From: an uncultured Paracoccaceae bacterium
GTDB taxonomy: Bacteria > Pseudomonadota > Alphaproteobacteria > Rhodobacterales > Rhodobacteraceae
Direction of reading: 5' to 3'
Assembly (NCBI GenBank): GCA_947493335.1
Contig: CANLQO010000004.1
Coordinates: 62,001-126,000 of the forward strand
DNA length: 64,000 nucleotides
Part shown: piece by piece, positions 10,497 through 18,402 of the stretch
Position numbering within the stretch: the stretch's first letter is position 1
Layout: every line of letters starts with the position of its first letter
Position numbers and translations under genes: made by a program
The notes under the pieces: generated by a model
What the model saw: the letters and a program-made list of their open reading frames with translations, nothing else
Database searches by the model: none
What the model was told of the DNA's origin: nothing

Positions 10497-11302
10497 CTCA
10501 AGACACAGAAGAACGCCCGCTTAATGATGCGGGCATTCTGGATCTGATTGCAGCGTTTGAGGTTTGGCAAAAGGGTAAGCCATCGGAATCGGACGGGCTC
10601 AACATGATGCTCGCGTTTGTGGCCGATCACATCCGGCGTGGGGTGCCAGTGGCGCAGGGCGTGATGGGGCGGTTCTGGAATGAAATGCCCGAACTGCAAG
10701 AGCGCGCAGCGACGTTTCATCCTGATGTGGGTTTTGCGCTGGAATATCTGCTGGCGGTTCTGCGCGACGATCCGGCAAAGCTGGACAGTGATCCGCTGAT
10801 TGATCCGGCGATTGTTGCGCTGCGATCTGTCAAACGGTTAGCGCCAAAATCAACGGAGCGGTCCGCATTTATGGGGTTGCTCAACGTCACATTTGGAATG
10901 CAGGTGGCTGAACGCACCTCCGCGCAATGGAGCGCTGCGGTCGAGAGCGATTTCAGCAATGACGTGATCGAGGTGTTGGAAACGCCAGCTGCGCGGATGA
11001 TTTGCAGCGCTGGTCTGAACCTGTCGTTATATGCAAACTCAATGCAGATCGGGCGCAATGCCTGGGATGAAGGTCTTGATATCGTGATGAAAATTCAGGG
11101 TCATATGATCTCGCCCGCCTCGGTCGGGCAATTGTGCTCGCTGACGCCACCGGGCGTGCCTGCGCGGGTCGATTGGCGGTCGCAGACGTGGATGACAACG
11201 CCGGATTACAAGAACTGGCTAGAGACATCCTATCAGGACGAAGCACCGTTGCGCCCGGAGATGCGTCAACAGATGGAACAGCGGCTGCGGGGGCTGATGT
11301 GA
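10493..11302 (+). CDS. Putative immunity protein of the upstream toxin
   Basis: 269 residues, not recognised as a known family. It is acidic overall, appears mostly helical and has neither signal peptide nor membrane helix, so it should act in the cytoplasm. Its ATG overlaps the toxin stop codon (ATGA). Like the toxin tip it has lower GC than the flanking T6SS genes. Immunity function is inferred only from being the gene immediately after a toxin-like gene. Its own stop overlaps the GTG start of the following DUF6484-like gene. Confidence 0.65.
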   Translation: MTQDTEERPLNDAGILDLIAAFEVWQKGKPSESDGLNMMLAFVADHIRRGVPVAQGVMGRFWNEMPELQERAATFHPDVGFALEYLLAVLRDDPAKLDSDPLIDPAIVALRSVKRLAPKSTERSAFMGLLNVTFGMQVAERTSAQWSAAVESDFSNDVIEVLETPAARMICSAGLNLSLYANSMQIGRNAWDEGLDIVMKIQGHMISPASVGQLCSLTPPGVPARVDWRSQTWMTTPDYKNWLETSYQDEAPLRPEMRQQMEQRLRGLM

Positions 11303-11646
11303 CGCCACTTGTGCTACGCCAGATCACCGAAGTGACGCCAGAGGGCGTGCCGGTCCTGGATGGCGAGAACCGGAAGGTGATTGCGGTGCAAAGGTTCACG
11401 GCCGCCCATGTCGGCCATCAGGCCGTGTGCCAGCCGGTCAGCAGCGAAGAAGACGCGGTGCTGGCGCTGGGGGTGATTGACACAGCCGATGCAGGACAGG
11501 GGGGTGACGCCCCTGTTGTGTTGCGCGCAGGCGAGGCGAGCCTGACGCTGGCCCCTGACGGGTCGGTGCGGATCGAGGGCGGCAGCTTTGGCCTAAAGGT
11601 CCGCAATGCGATCCAGTTTGAAGGGGCGACGATCGATCTGAACTGA
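11299..11646 (+). CDS. DUF6484-like T6SS accessory protein
   Basis: 115 residues. The open frame extends further upstream, but the start is placed at the GTG of 11299 because it overlaps the previous stop in the pattern used throughout this operon; an earlier start would overlap the immunity gene by over 150 bases. The opening beta-rich part (ITEVTPEGVPVLDG) followed by VLALGVIDTAD and a needle-like RIEGGSFGLKVRNAIQFEG end resembles the small DUF6484 proteins found next to VgrG and DUF2169 genes. Molecular role unknown; it may cap or extend the spike. Confidence 0.65.
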   Translation: MTPLVLRQITEVTPEGVPVLDGENRKVIAVQRFTAAHVGHQAVCQPVSSEEDAVLALGVIDTADAGQGGDAPVVLRAGEASLTLAPDGSVRIEGGSFGLKVRNAIQFEGATIDLN

Positions 11647-12719
11647 TGCAGCTGTGGGAACTTCATAACGCGACACCCTTTGCAGCCGCCGCGCAGTTTG
11701 AACGCGACGAAAAAGCGGCGGCGTATTGGTGTGTCTGGATCAAGGCCACGTTTGATGTGGCCGCTGATGGTCGCGTCACCTTGAGCGACGCACAAGAGCC
11801 GCTTTTGACGGCGCCGGAAACAGATGACGCGGGATTGTTGCTGGCGGATGTTGATCAATTCCTGCCCAAGGCAGCCACCGACATTCTGATGGATGCCATG
11901 AGCCGCCCGCCCGAAGATTGGAAGCGCGCAAGCGCCTATCCGGTCGCCGCCTCGGTCGGCGACTGGCACAAGGCATTGACGGTTCGTCCGGCAGCGGACT
12001 GGCGCTGGATGAAGGGCGCGCAGGTGCGCGAGGACAGCGCCCCGGCGATCCCGCTGAGTTATGCCTACGGCTTTGGTGGCACGATCACCGATGCCGATGG
12101 CAACGAAGAGCGGTTTGAAGCGAACCCGGCGGGGGCAGGCTTTGCCCCAAGGGCCGGGCGGAAGGATGTGGTTCCGGCGCCCCGGCTTTTCCACAAGGGC
12201 GAACGCTGGAAGGGGCCAAAGGACCGCCCGCGACCGGCAGGGTTTGGCCCGATTGCACGGCATTGGCTGGATCGCGCCAAACTGGCCGGTACGTTTGATA
12301 CCGACTGGATGCAGACCCGCGCCCCGCTTTTGCCCAAGGATCACGACCCGGCGTTCCGCCACGCTGCACCCGTCGACCAGCGTTATCCGGGGCATTTGCA
12401 AGGCGGCGAGGAGGTCCGGCTGGTCGGCGTGGATTGGTCCGGCGCGGCCGCCCCCGCCTTTGCCTTGCCGCGGCTGGACTTCACGGTCGACAGCCACTTT
12501 CGCGGGCGCTGGGTCGCGCACCGGATGCAGATCGACACGCTGCATCTGAGACCCACAACGGGGCAATTCACGCTTTGCTGGTGCGGCACCTTGCCCATTG
12601 GCGCGGCGCGGCATGATGTGGCGCTTCGCGAGACACAGATCAGCCTGCGTAAGGGCACAGGATTTGCCGTTGCGCCCGAGGTGCTGGACCAATTCTACAT
12701 GCAAAGTGAGGCGCTCTGA
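11646..12719 (+). CDS. DUF2169 domain protein, T6SS effector adaptor
   Basis: 357 residues with the family's opening pattern: N-x-TPF near residue 8, WIKATFDV at about 37-44, then the DAQEPLL and PKAATDILM segments. DUF2169 proteins act as adaptors that load a PAAR/DUF4150-type effector on VgrG (for example Atu3641 of Agrobacterium and TecT-type proteins of Pseudomonas). The gene immediately upstream of a DUF4150-nuclease gene is exactly that arrangement. It shares one base with the preceding gene and ends one base before the effector start. Confidence 0.9.
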   Translation: MQLWELHNATPFAAAAQFERDEKAAAYWCVWIKATFDVAADGRVTLSDAQEPLLTAPETDDAGLLLADVDQFLPKAATDILMDAMSRPPEDWKRASAYPVAASVGDWHKALTVRPAADWRWMKGAQVREDSAPAIPLSYAYGFGGTITDADGNEERFEANPAGAGFAPRAGRKDVVPAPRLFHKGERWKGPKDRPRPAGFGPIARHWLDRAKLAGTFDTDWMQTRAPLLPKDHDPAFRHAAPVDQRYPGHLQGGEEVRLVGVDWSGAAAPAFALPRLDFTVDSHFRGRWVAHRMQIDTLHLRPTTGQFTLCWCGTLPIGAARHDVALRETQISLRKGTGFAVAPEVLDQFYMQSEAL

Positions 12720-12720
12720 C

Positions 12721-13803
12721 ATGGGGGTCACGATCAACGTCAACGGCCTGACGGTCGCGCATAAGGGATCCGGGGGCTATGAAAAGAACTCTGCCCCCGA
12801 TGTCTGCAAAACGCCGCCTCATCCGGTTCCGGTGCCCTATACGATCGTGTCGTTCAATTCCGGCCTGAAGAAAGGCAGCGTTGAGGTCAAGGCCGACGGC
12901 GGCCAATCGGTGGCGATCAAAGGGTCGATCCATACACCCTGCACCGGCGACCAGCCCGGTAGCGCGGGCGGTGTGATGTCTGGCACCATTGTGCATGAAA
13001 GCAGTTGGATCACCTTTTCGCCCAACGTGAAGATCGAGGGCAAGAACGTCTGCCGCCAGTCCGACAAGATGTTCATGAACAAGAAGAACACGATTTCCGG
13101 CACCGGTGGCAATTGGGAGCCGACGCTGTCGACCTCTGACCCCGTGCTGGCTGAATTGTGCAAGGTCTTTTGCCGGATCAACAACGACGGCCAGCCCAAC
13201 AAGGACGCGCGCGGCAAGGAAGCGGCGCGCAATTCGCCCGAGGTGGATCGGGCGGCGCGCAGTCGGTACGGCGCGAATGCCGCCCCCAATTACAACAAGT
13301 CGATCATGCATCCGACCCGTCGGAATATCCCCGGCCCAAATGGACGCCCAAGGGTCAATTGGGCCAATCATCTGGACGCACTTGAAGACAAATTGCGCCG
13401 CGCGTTCTTTGGCAATGCCAGCCGCATCCTGGGGCGACAGGTGACGGAAAAGCTTGGCCGCGCCTGGACTCGGGCGATCCCGTTTGTCGGCTGGGCCATG
13501 ACCGCGTATGACGTCTACGACCTGACATCCACCGCGGTTGACCTGTGGAGGCAATACAAGGACACAGCCGTGAACCAGCTGCGCAATCTGGCGGGACAGG
13601 GTTACAACATCTACGAGGCAAGGCCGGATGTATCGATCGACGTCGAGGGGCAAACGCGAGGCATCTACGATTTCAAGTTTGGCGACGATGGCTGGGGGCC
13701 GGGGCAAAAGGAACTCTATGACGACATCTTGGGCCCGGACGGCAACGCAATCGCCGTCGATCAAAACACCTGCCAATGCGAGCGCCGGGGGGCGGGGGTA
13801 TGA
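12721..13803 (+). CDS. T6SS effector: PAAR-like DUF4150 domain fused to a VRR-NUC-type nuclease
   Basis: 360 residues. The start at 12721 is chosen because the family begins MGVTINVNGL; the longer frame would run into the DUF2169 gene. Residues 1-135 are a DUF4150 PAAR-like spike cap (DVCKTPPHPVPVPY, GTIVHESSW, NVCRQSDKMFMNKKNT). After a linker and a helical pretoxin-like part (245-290), residues 295-355 carry a PD-(D/E)xK nuclease core: E299, D303 in ARPDV, D317 and K319 in YDFKF, then GQKELY and a terminal CQC. This layout matches VRR-NUC T6SS effectors (TseV type), structure-specific DNases. The DUF3396 gene that follows is the partner expected for them. Confidence 0.85.
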   Translation: MGVTINVNGLTVAHKGSGGYEKNSAPDVCKTPPHPVPVPYTIVSFNSGLKKGSVEVKADGGQSVAIKGSIHTPCTGDQPGSAGGVMSGTIVHESSWITFSPNVKIEGKNVCRQSDKMFMNKKNTISGTGGNWEPTLSTSDPVLAELCKVFCRINNDGQPNKDARGKEAARNSPEVDRAARSRYGANAAPNYNKSIMHPTRRNIPGPNGRPRVNWANHLDALEDKLRRAFFGNASRILGRQVTEKLGRAWTRAIPFVGWAMTAYDVYDLTSTAVDLWRQYKDTAVNQLRNLAGQGYNIYEARPDVSIDVEGQTRGIYDFKFGDDGWGPGQKELYDDILGPDGNAIAVDQNTCQCERRGAGV

Positions 13804-14867
13804 ATGATCCGATGCGCGATCTGGAAACGGTTGCGGAACTGCGTCAGGTCAAGGACCGGGAATACATCAAGGCGACTTATGCCTTGCGGATCGACTTTCA
13901 TTGCCCGGCACCCCTGTCGCACCGACCGGCAAAGGTTGATCCGTTTCTGGTGCGCGCAGCCCAGATCATGGGCGACAGCCTGACGTACTATGAATCAGAG
14001 GGGCAGGATTTTGCCGGGTCGCGCGGGCGCAAGCCCCGGGCAAGCGACATTGCGCAATTGGGCCAATTTTCGCAGATCATGGCGGCGTGTGAGGCGCAAA
14101 CAGCAGAGGAAACAGCCCAAACCCGTGCGCGCATTGAAAAACACACCGGTAAACCCACACTCGATATCAATTTCCCACCCTCTGACGGCGGTGTCCTGAT
14201 CCTGGCCCAGAATGGCCGACAACAAGAGACCACTAACGGGATCGTGGCGCTTGGCATGGGGTATTGGCGGTTTTCGCTGTCCTTTGGGCCTGACACCGCG
14301 CGCGATCATTGGGATGCAATCCTGCAATTGGCGCAGGATGTGATGACCAGCGGCGTGCCTGCCGGGGCAGTATTTGGCTATGCGCTGAACGTGGCTTCAG
14401 GTCTGCCACCTGACCTTAATCAGCGCTATTTTGAACCGCCGACACGGCGGTTTCAGATGCTGCATCCCATTGGGCCGGGACAATTCGGGTTCTTTCCACG
14501 CACCGAACGCGCCGTGCTGCCGCCCGCCTGCTGGTACGTGATCGAGGATGAATGGGCGATTGAAAACGGGCTGGACCCGGCGGCGTTCCGCTCTCTTGAC
14601 GGCAAGGTGCACAGCGTCGAAGAAACCCCCAATGGTGTCCTTTTGAAACTGTTCGAAGCCCCGATCCTTGGTGACCTGCATGACGCGCCTGACTTGTCGC
14701 CGGCCTATGCGCTGGGGGCGGTGCTGAAACCCGCAATGGAGGGGGCCTGGCAAGAGAATAATTTGGGCGCGCGTGCCCCGCATGGGTTGCGCGGCATTGC
14801 TGTCGGGGAAATGGCGGACCGGCTGGCGTTCTACACGCGCTTTGCACAAAAGGACCCAAAGGCATGA
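13800..14867 (+). CDS. DUF3396 (TsiV-type) T6SS immunity protein
   Basis: 355 residues with the start at 13800, which overlaps the effector stop (ATGA); an earlier in-frame ATG lies inside the nuclease gene. The C-terminal half fits DUF3396: a tail running WYVIEDEWAIENGL, then GVLLKLFEAPILGDLHD, then SPAYALGAVLKPAME. DUF3396 proteins neutralise VRR-NUC effectors in other bacteria, so this is the expected cytoplasmic antidote for the nuclease encoded just upstream. The pairing is inference from order and family; direct binding is not shown by sequence. Confidence 0.82.
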   Translation: MNDPMRDLETVAELRQVKDREYIKATYALRIDFHCPAPLSHRPAKVDPFLVRAAQIMGDSLTYYESEGQDFAGSRGRKPRASDIAQLGQFSQIMAACEAQTAEETAQTRARIEKHTGKPTLDINFPPSDGGVLILAQNGRQQETTNGIVALGMGYWRFSLSFGPDTARDHWDAILQLAQDVMTSGVPAGAVFGYALNVASGLPPDLNQRYFEPPTRRFQMLHPIGPGQFGFFPRTERAVLPPACWYVIEDEWAIENGLDPAAFRSLDGKVHSVEETPNGVLLKLFEAPILGDLHDAPDLSPAYALGAVLKPAMEGAWQENNLGARAPHGLRGIAVGEMADRLAFYTRFAQKDPKA

Positions 14868-15619
14868 CGCCCAACACATTGGTGCAGGCCTGGGACAAGG
14901 GTTTGCCCTTGCGCGGGCAGTTACGCCTGACGCTGGCCGAACGGGTCGCAGGCAATCCACAGTTGACCGAATTGGTCGAGATAAGGTTTAACCTGCTGGC
15001 CGAGACGGTGAGCAAGGCCATTGATTTCTTTGCACCGGGGTTTGCCTTGACGGTCAAAGCACAACCCTTGCGTGGTGCGGATTGGGTCTTTGACTATGTT
15101 ATGACGCAGGCGGCGACCGATGCGATGGCGCTGTTGTTGAGCGGTCTGGACGTGGTCAGCGCCGACATGGGTGGCGACCTTTTCAGCAAAGCAGACGTCA
15201 ACGGCGATCCGGCGTCGCTTGTGCCCCATGCGTTGGCCATGCCTGCCATCGCGCCACCGAAACTGTGTGATGACGCGGGCGCAGAGATCCCCGCGGCCAT
15301 GGTACCAAAGTTGCGTGGCGCAGAGGTTTTTGTCAGCCTCCCGAAGTCCACGGGTTTTGATGAAGACGTCATGTGGACCGGCCTGATCCGGCTGGCCGCG
15401 CTGATCGAAGAGGGTTGTTTTGACCCTATCGACGTAGCCGGAGACGAACGCCCCTTTGTTGAACCGATCATTGGCCATGATGAAAGCGGTGACTGGCACC
15501 AACTTGGGCTGAACTTCTTTCCCGGCGATGCGGCGCTGGGGCCGGTGCTGCTCAGCTTTGTGGCCCGCGCCCTTGGTCAGATGCCGCCTGCGGTGCTGAC
15601 GGTGCAATTCGCATCATGA
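14864..15619 (+). CDS. Unknown protein in the T6SS cargo operon
   Basis: 251 residues, family not recognised. It overlaps the DUF3396 gene by four bases and ends seven bases before the ketoacyl-synthase-like gene. No signal peptide is visible. A mixed alpha/beta pattern with short hydrophobic stretches suggests a soluble cytoplasmic protein. Its position after a toxin-antidote pair and before a thiolase-fold protein suggests an accessory or second immunity role, but nothing in the sequence proves it. Confidence 0.75.
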   Translation: MTPNTLVQAWDKGLPLRGQLRLTLAERVAGNPQLTELVEIRFNLLAETVSKAIDFFAPGFALTVKAQPLRGADWVFDYVMTQAATDAMALLLSGLDVVSADMGGDLFSKADVNGDPASLVPHALAMPAIAPPKLCDDAGAEIPAAMVPKLRGAEVFVSLPKSTGFDEDVMWTGLIRLAALIEEGCFDPIDVAGDERPFVEPIIGHDESGDWHQLGLNFFPGDAALGPVLLSFVARALGQMPPAVLTVQFAS

Positions 15620-15626
15620 GCGGTCC

Positions 15627-16610
15627 ATGCTGACCATCGCGGGCTTGGGGTTGGCGACCGGGGTGGGGGCAAGCCGTGCGGCTACCGATGTGGCCCTTGC
15701 AGGCAAGAAACCCACCGTGCGCGGGCATCGCAGCTTTTTCAATCAGGCTTTTTCCCCCGCGCTTTGCGTTTTTGAGGGGCAGGATGTGCTGGGCCGGTTC
15801 GAGGATCGCGCCGCTGTGCTGGCCAGCCGTGCCGTCAGCGATTGCATCAACACCGCGGACGCGGCGCCGACGGGCCCCATGGCCCTGCATCTGGTTTTGC
15901 CACTGCCCCAAGAGGGGCTTGGCGAGGCGCGGATCATGGCTGCGGCGGACAAGATCAGCGCCGGAATCGCAGCGCGGTTTGGCAATGCGGTCACCGCCAC
16001 GACGCGCGCCGCACAGGGACAAGCCGGGTTGGGGCCGGTGCTGGCGGCTTGTGCCGAAAGCGGCGTGCCAGAGCATCTGATCATTGCGGTGGACAGTTAC
16101 AACGATCGCGCCCGCATGGATGCCGCCCTGCGGGGCCGAAGCCTGATGGCAAAGGACAATCCATGGGGCATGATCCCCGGCGAGGCGGCGGGCGCTTTGT
16201 GGCTGTCGCAAAGCAGCGGCACAGGGCACGGGGCGATCATTAACGTGGGCACCGCACAGGAAACCGTGCTTGAGACTGACGACGCCGAGACGGACTTTAC
16301 CGCCTTAAGCCACGCAGTACGCAGCGCCTGCGCCGAGATGGGCGAGACCCGCGCCGCCGCCTGGTTCAGCGATGCCAACAATAGCCGCTATCGCGCGTCC
16401 GAGCTGGCCCATGCCATCCTGCGGGCAACACCCTTTTGGCTGAGCCCCGACCTTGAACCGGAATATCCGGCATTAACGCTCGGCGATTGCGGGGCGGCGG
16501 CGGGCATGACGGCCCTGCACCTTGCGCTGTCTGGTGACGGCCAAAGCCTGATCAGTCTTGGGTCCGACAATGGCGGGCGCGCGGTGATCCGGGTGGATTC
16601 TTTGACATAA
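15627..16610 (+). CDS. Degenerate beta-ketoacyl-synthase-like (thiolase-fold) protein of the T6SS operon
   Basis: 327 residues with thiolase-fold landmarks: IAGLGLATGVG at the N-terminus, LIIAVDSYND near 151-160, PGEAAGALWL at 184-193 and GDCGAAAGMTAL at 286-297. In true ketoacyl synthases the nucleophile elbow is Cys followed by a small-residue turn; here the equivalent segment reads AAQGQAGL (128-135) with no cysteine, and the catalytic histidine positions are not evident. It is therefore probably non-catalytic for condensation and may be a structural or chaperone-like T6SS factor. It is the last gene of the island, and its stop is followed by a convergent regulator gene. Confidence 0.75.
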   Translation: MLTIAGLGLATGVGASRAATDVALAGKKPTVRGHRSFFNQAFSPALCVFEGQDVLGRFEDRAAVLASRAVSDCINTADAAPTGPMALHLVLPLPQEGLGEARIMAAADKISAGIAARFGNAVTATTRAAQGQAGLGPVLAACAESGVPEHLIIAVDSYNDRARMDAALRGRSLMAKDNPWGMIPGEAAGALWLSQSSGTGHGAIINVGTAQETVLETDDAETDFTALSHAVRSACAEMGETRAAAWFSDANNSRYRASELAHAILRATPFWLSPDLEPEYPALTLGDCGAAAGMTALHLALSGDGQSLISLGSDNGGRAVIRVDSLT

Positions 16611-16647
16611 TTCGCCTTATCGGCATTTTCGCAGAATTTCGGCCAGC

Positions 16648-17652
16648 CTATTCTGCGGGGATCGACACGTTTTCGCGCACGCGGAACATGTTGATTTTGC
16701 TGCGGTCTTCCTCGGGGTGGATGCCGAAGACCTCTTTGTAGTTCTGGATCATGGGCGTCGACGACGCATAGCCCACGGCAATCGCGATATCTGTCAGTGT
16801 GTCGTTGGAATAGAGCACAAGCTGCCGCGCCGCGTTCATACGCAAGCCGCGATAATATTGCAGCGGGCTTTTGTCCGTCGTCTTGCGGAACATCCGTTCC
16901 AACTGCCGGACCGAGACGCCAACCGCCAGCGCGACATCGGCGACGTTCACCGGGTCTTCGATATGGGTGGCAAAGATCTGGACGGCATCGGCCACAATCG
17001 GTGGCAGCATGTCATCGGTGCTTTCGGCACCCAGCGTCGGCTTGCGTTGGGTGACCCCCTGCCCGCGCACGAAGGGATGCTGGAACCAGCAGGCCACTTC
17101 TGTTGCGATGCCGGGGCCAAGCGCCTCTTCGATCATGTGCAACGCAAGATCAAAGGCCGCCGCCGCGCCCGACGCCGTGACAAAGCGTCCGGTCCGGGCG
17201 ATCAGTTCTTCTGTGGCGGTCAGGTCCGGAAACTCTGCATGGAAGGCCGCCGCGTAACACCAGTGAACCGATACATCCACATCCTCTAAAAGGCCCGTAC
17301 GGGCGAGCGGAAAGATGCCGCCGCTGACCGCCCCCATCAACGTCCCATGCCGCGAAAGACTGCGCAGTTTCCCATCTGATCCGGTCGCGTTCTCAAACCG
17401 GCTGGACGGGCCACTGAGCACAAAAAGCTGGTCCACACCTGTGAGGGCCGCAAGGCTGACATCAGGGTCAAAACCGACCCGCGCGCTGGATTCGATCCGC
17501 GCCCCTGTTTCTGACACCAGTCGCCAGCCAAAGGCCTCTGTCCCGGCGATTTCATTGGCCGCGCGCAACGGTTCAATCATCGAAGTCAGGCACGCCATCG
17601 GGAAGCCCGGAAAAATCAGGAATCCAAGTTCGATTGTTTTACCCGTGGTCAT
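16648..17652 (-). CDS. GlxA-family transcriptional regulator (DJ-1-like domain plus AraC HTH)
   Basis: 334 residues. Residues 1-190 form the DJ-1/PfpI-like domain (FLIFPGFPMACLTSMIEPLRAANE, LFVLSGPSS). 225-325 is an AraC-type double helix-turn-helix (NVADVALAVGVSVRQLERMF, TDIAIAVGYAS). Roseobacter members regulate catabolism of quaternary amines and related nitrogen compounds, which fits the transporter upstream and the dmm/mgs genes downstream. It is divergent from the XRE-cupin gene across a 93-base gap that must contain both promoters. Target genes are not identifiable from sequence. Confidence 0.9.
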   Translation of the reverse strand: MTTGKTIELGFLIFPGFPMACLTSMIEPLRAANEIAGTEAFGWRLVSETGARIESSARVGFDPDVSLAALTGVDQLFVLSGPSSRFENATGSDGKLRSLSRHGTLMGAVSGGIFPLARTGLLEDVDVSVHWCYAAAFHAEFPDLTATEELIARTGRFVTASGAAAAFDLALHMIEEALGPGIATEVACWFQHPFVRGQGVTQRKPTLGAESTDDMLPPIVADAVQIFATHIEDPVNVADVALAVGVSVRQLERMFRKTTDKSPLQYYRGLRMNAARQLVLYSNDTLTDIAIAVGYASSTPMIQNYKEVFGIHPEEDRSKINMFRVRENVSIPAE

Positions 17653-17745
17653 ATTTTTATCATATCAGGAAAGAATTGTGCTACAAAGAGGCAATCGTTC
17701 ACAACATAGGGTGCTTGCCGGGGTGCTAAGAAGCAAGTATTTCGA

Positions 17746-18402
17746 ATGAATCTTTCAACAACGTTAGCTGATATGAGCGCGACAATTCTGAACCAAGATC
17801 CGCACCGGATTCGTGAACGTCGCGAAAAGGTCCTCGAAGTGGCCATCGGGCGCGAAGTGCGCGCGCACCGCCGCAAGCAGGAAATCACAGTGGCAGAGCT
17901 GTCAGCCTCGACCGGGTTGTCCATCGGGATGCTGTCCAAGATCGAGAACGGCAATACCTCGCCGTCGTTGACGACCCTGCAATCACTGGCAAACGCCCTG
18001 TCGATCCCGATCACAACCTTCTTTCGCGGGTTTGAGGAAAGCCGCGCCGCGGTCCACACCAAGGCCGGTGAAGGCGTGGAACTGGAACGAGAGGGCACCC
18101 GCGCCAACCATCAGTATAACTTGCTGGGACACATTGGCGCCAATCGCAGCGGCGTCATTGTAGAGCCTTACCTGATCCATTTGACGGCGGAATCTGACAC
18201 CTTTCCAACCTTCCAGCACGGCGGGATCGAGACGATCTATATGCTGGAAGGCGAGGTTGATTATCGCCACGGGGATGATGTTTATCCGCTCAAACCCGGC
18301 GATACGCTGTTCTTTGACGCCGACGCGCCACATGGGCCAGAGGTGCTGGTCAAACTGCCCGCCAAGTATCTGTCCGTCATCAGTTATCCGCAGACCAACT
18401 GA
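17746..18402 (+). CDS. XRE-family regulator with C-terminal cupin
   Basis: 218 residues: a lambda-repressor-type HTH at about 38-92 (ELSASTGLSIGMLSKIENGNTSPSLTTL) and a cupin_2 sensor at about 140-215 (GEVDYRHGDDVYPLKPGD, FDADAPHGPEVL). Such regulators sense a small ligand through the cupin. Translation may start at 17746 or at the in-frame ATG of 17773; neither has a strong ribosome site. It is divergent from the GlxA-type regulator and close to the dmm/mgs genes, so a methylated-amine or nitrogen role is plausible. Its 3' end overlaps the convergent DUF1194 gene by 23 bases. Confidence 0.9.
   Translation: MNLSTTLADMSATILNQDPHRIRERREKVLEVAIGREVRAHRRKQEITVAELSASTGLSIGMLSKIENGNTSPSLTTLQSLANALSIPITTFFRGFEESRAAVHTKAGEGVELEREGTRANHQYNLLGHIGANRSGVIVEPYLIHLTAESDTFPTFQHGGIETIYMLEGEVDYRHGDDVYPLKPGDTLFFDADAPHGPEVLVKLPAKYLSVISYPQTN

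Noticed and set aside
11134-11646. Longer reading of the DUF6484-like gene
   Set aside because: It would overlap the immunity gene by about 170 bases; a GTG at 11299 fits the operon's overlap pattern.
6290-16610. Complete type VI secretion apparatus or a phage
   Set aside because: Only VgrG, adaptor, cargo and accessory genes are present; no sheath, baseplate, membrane complex, capsid or integrase genes.
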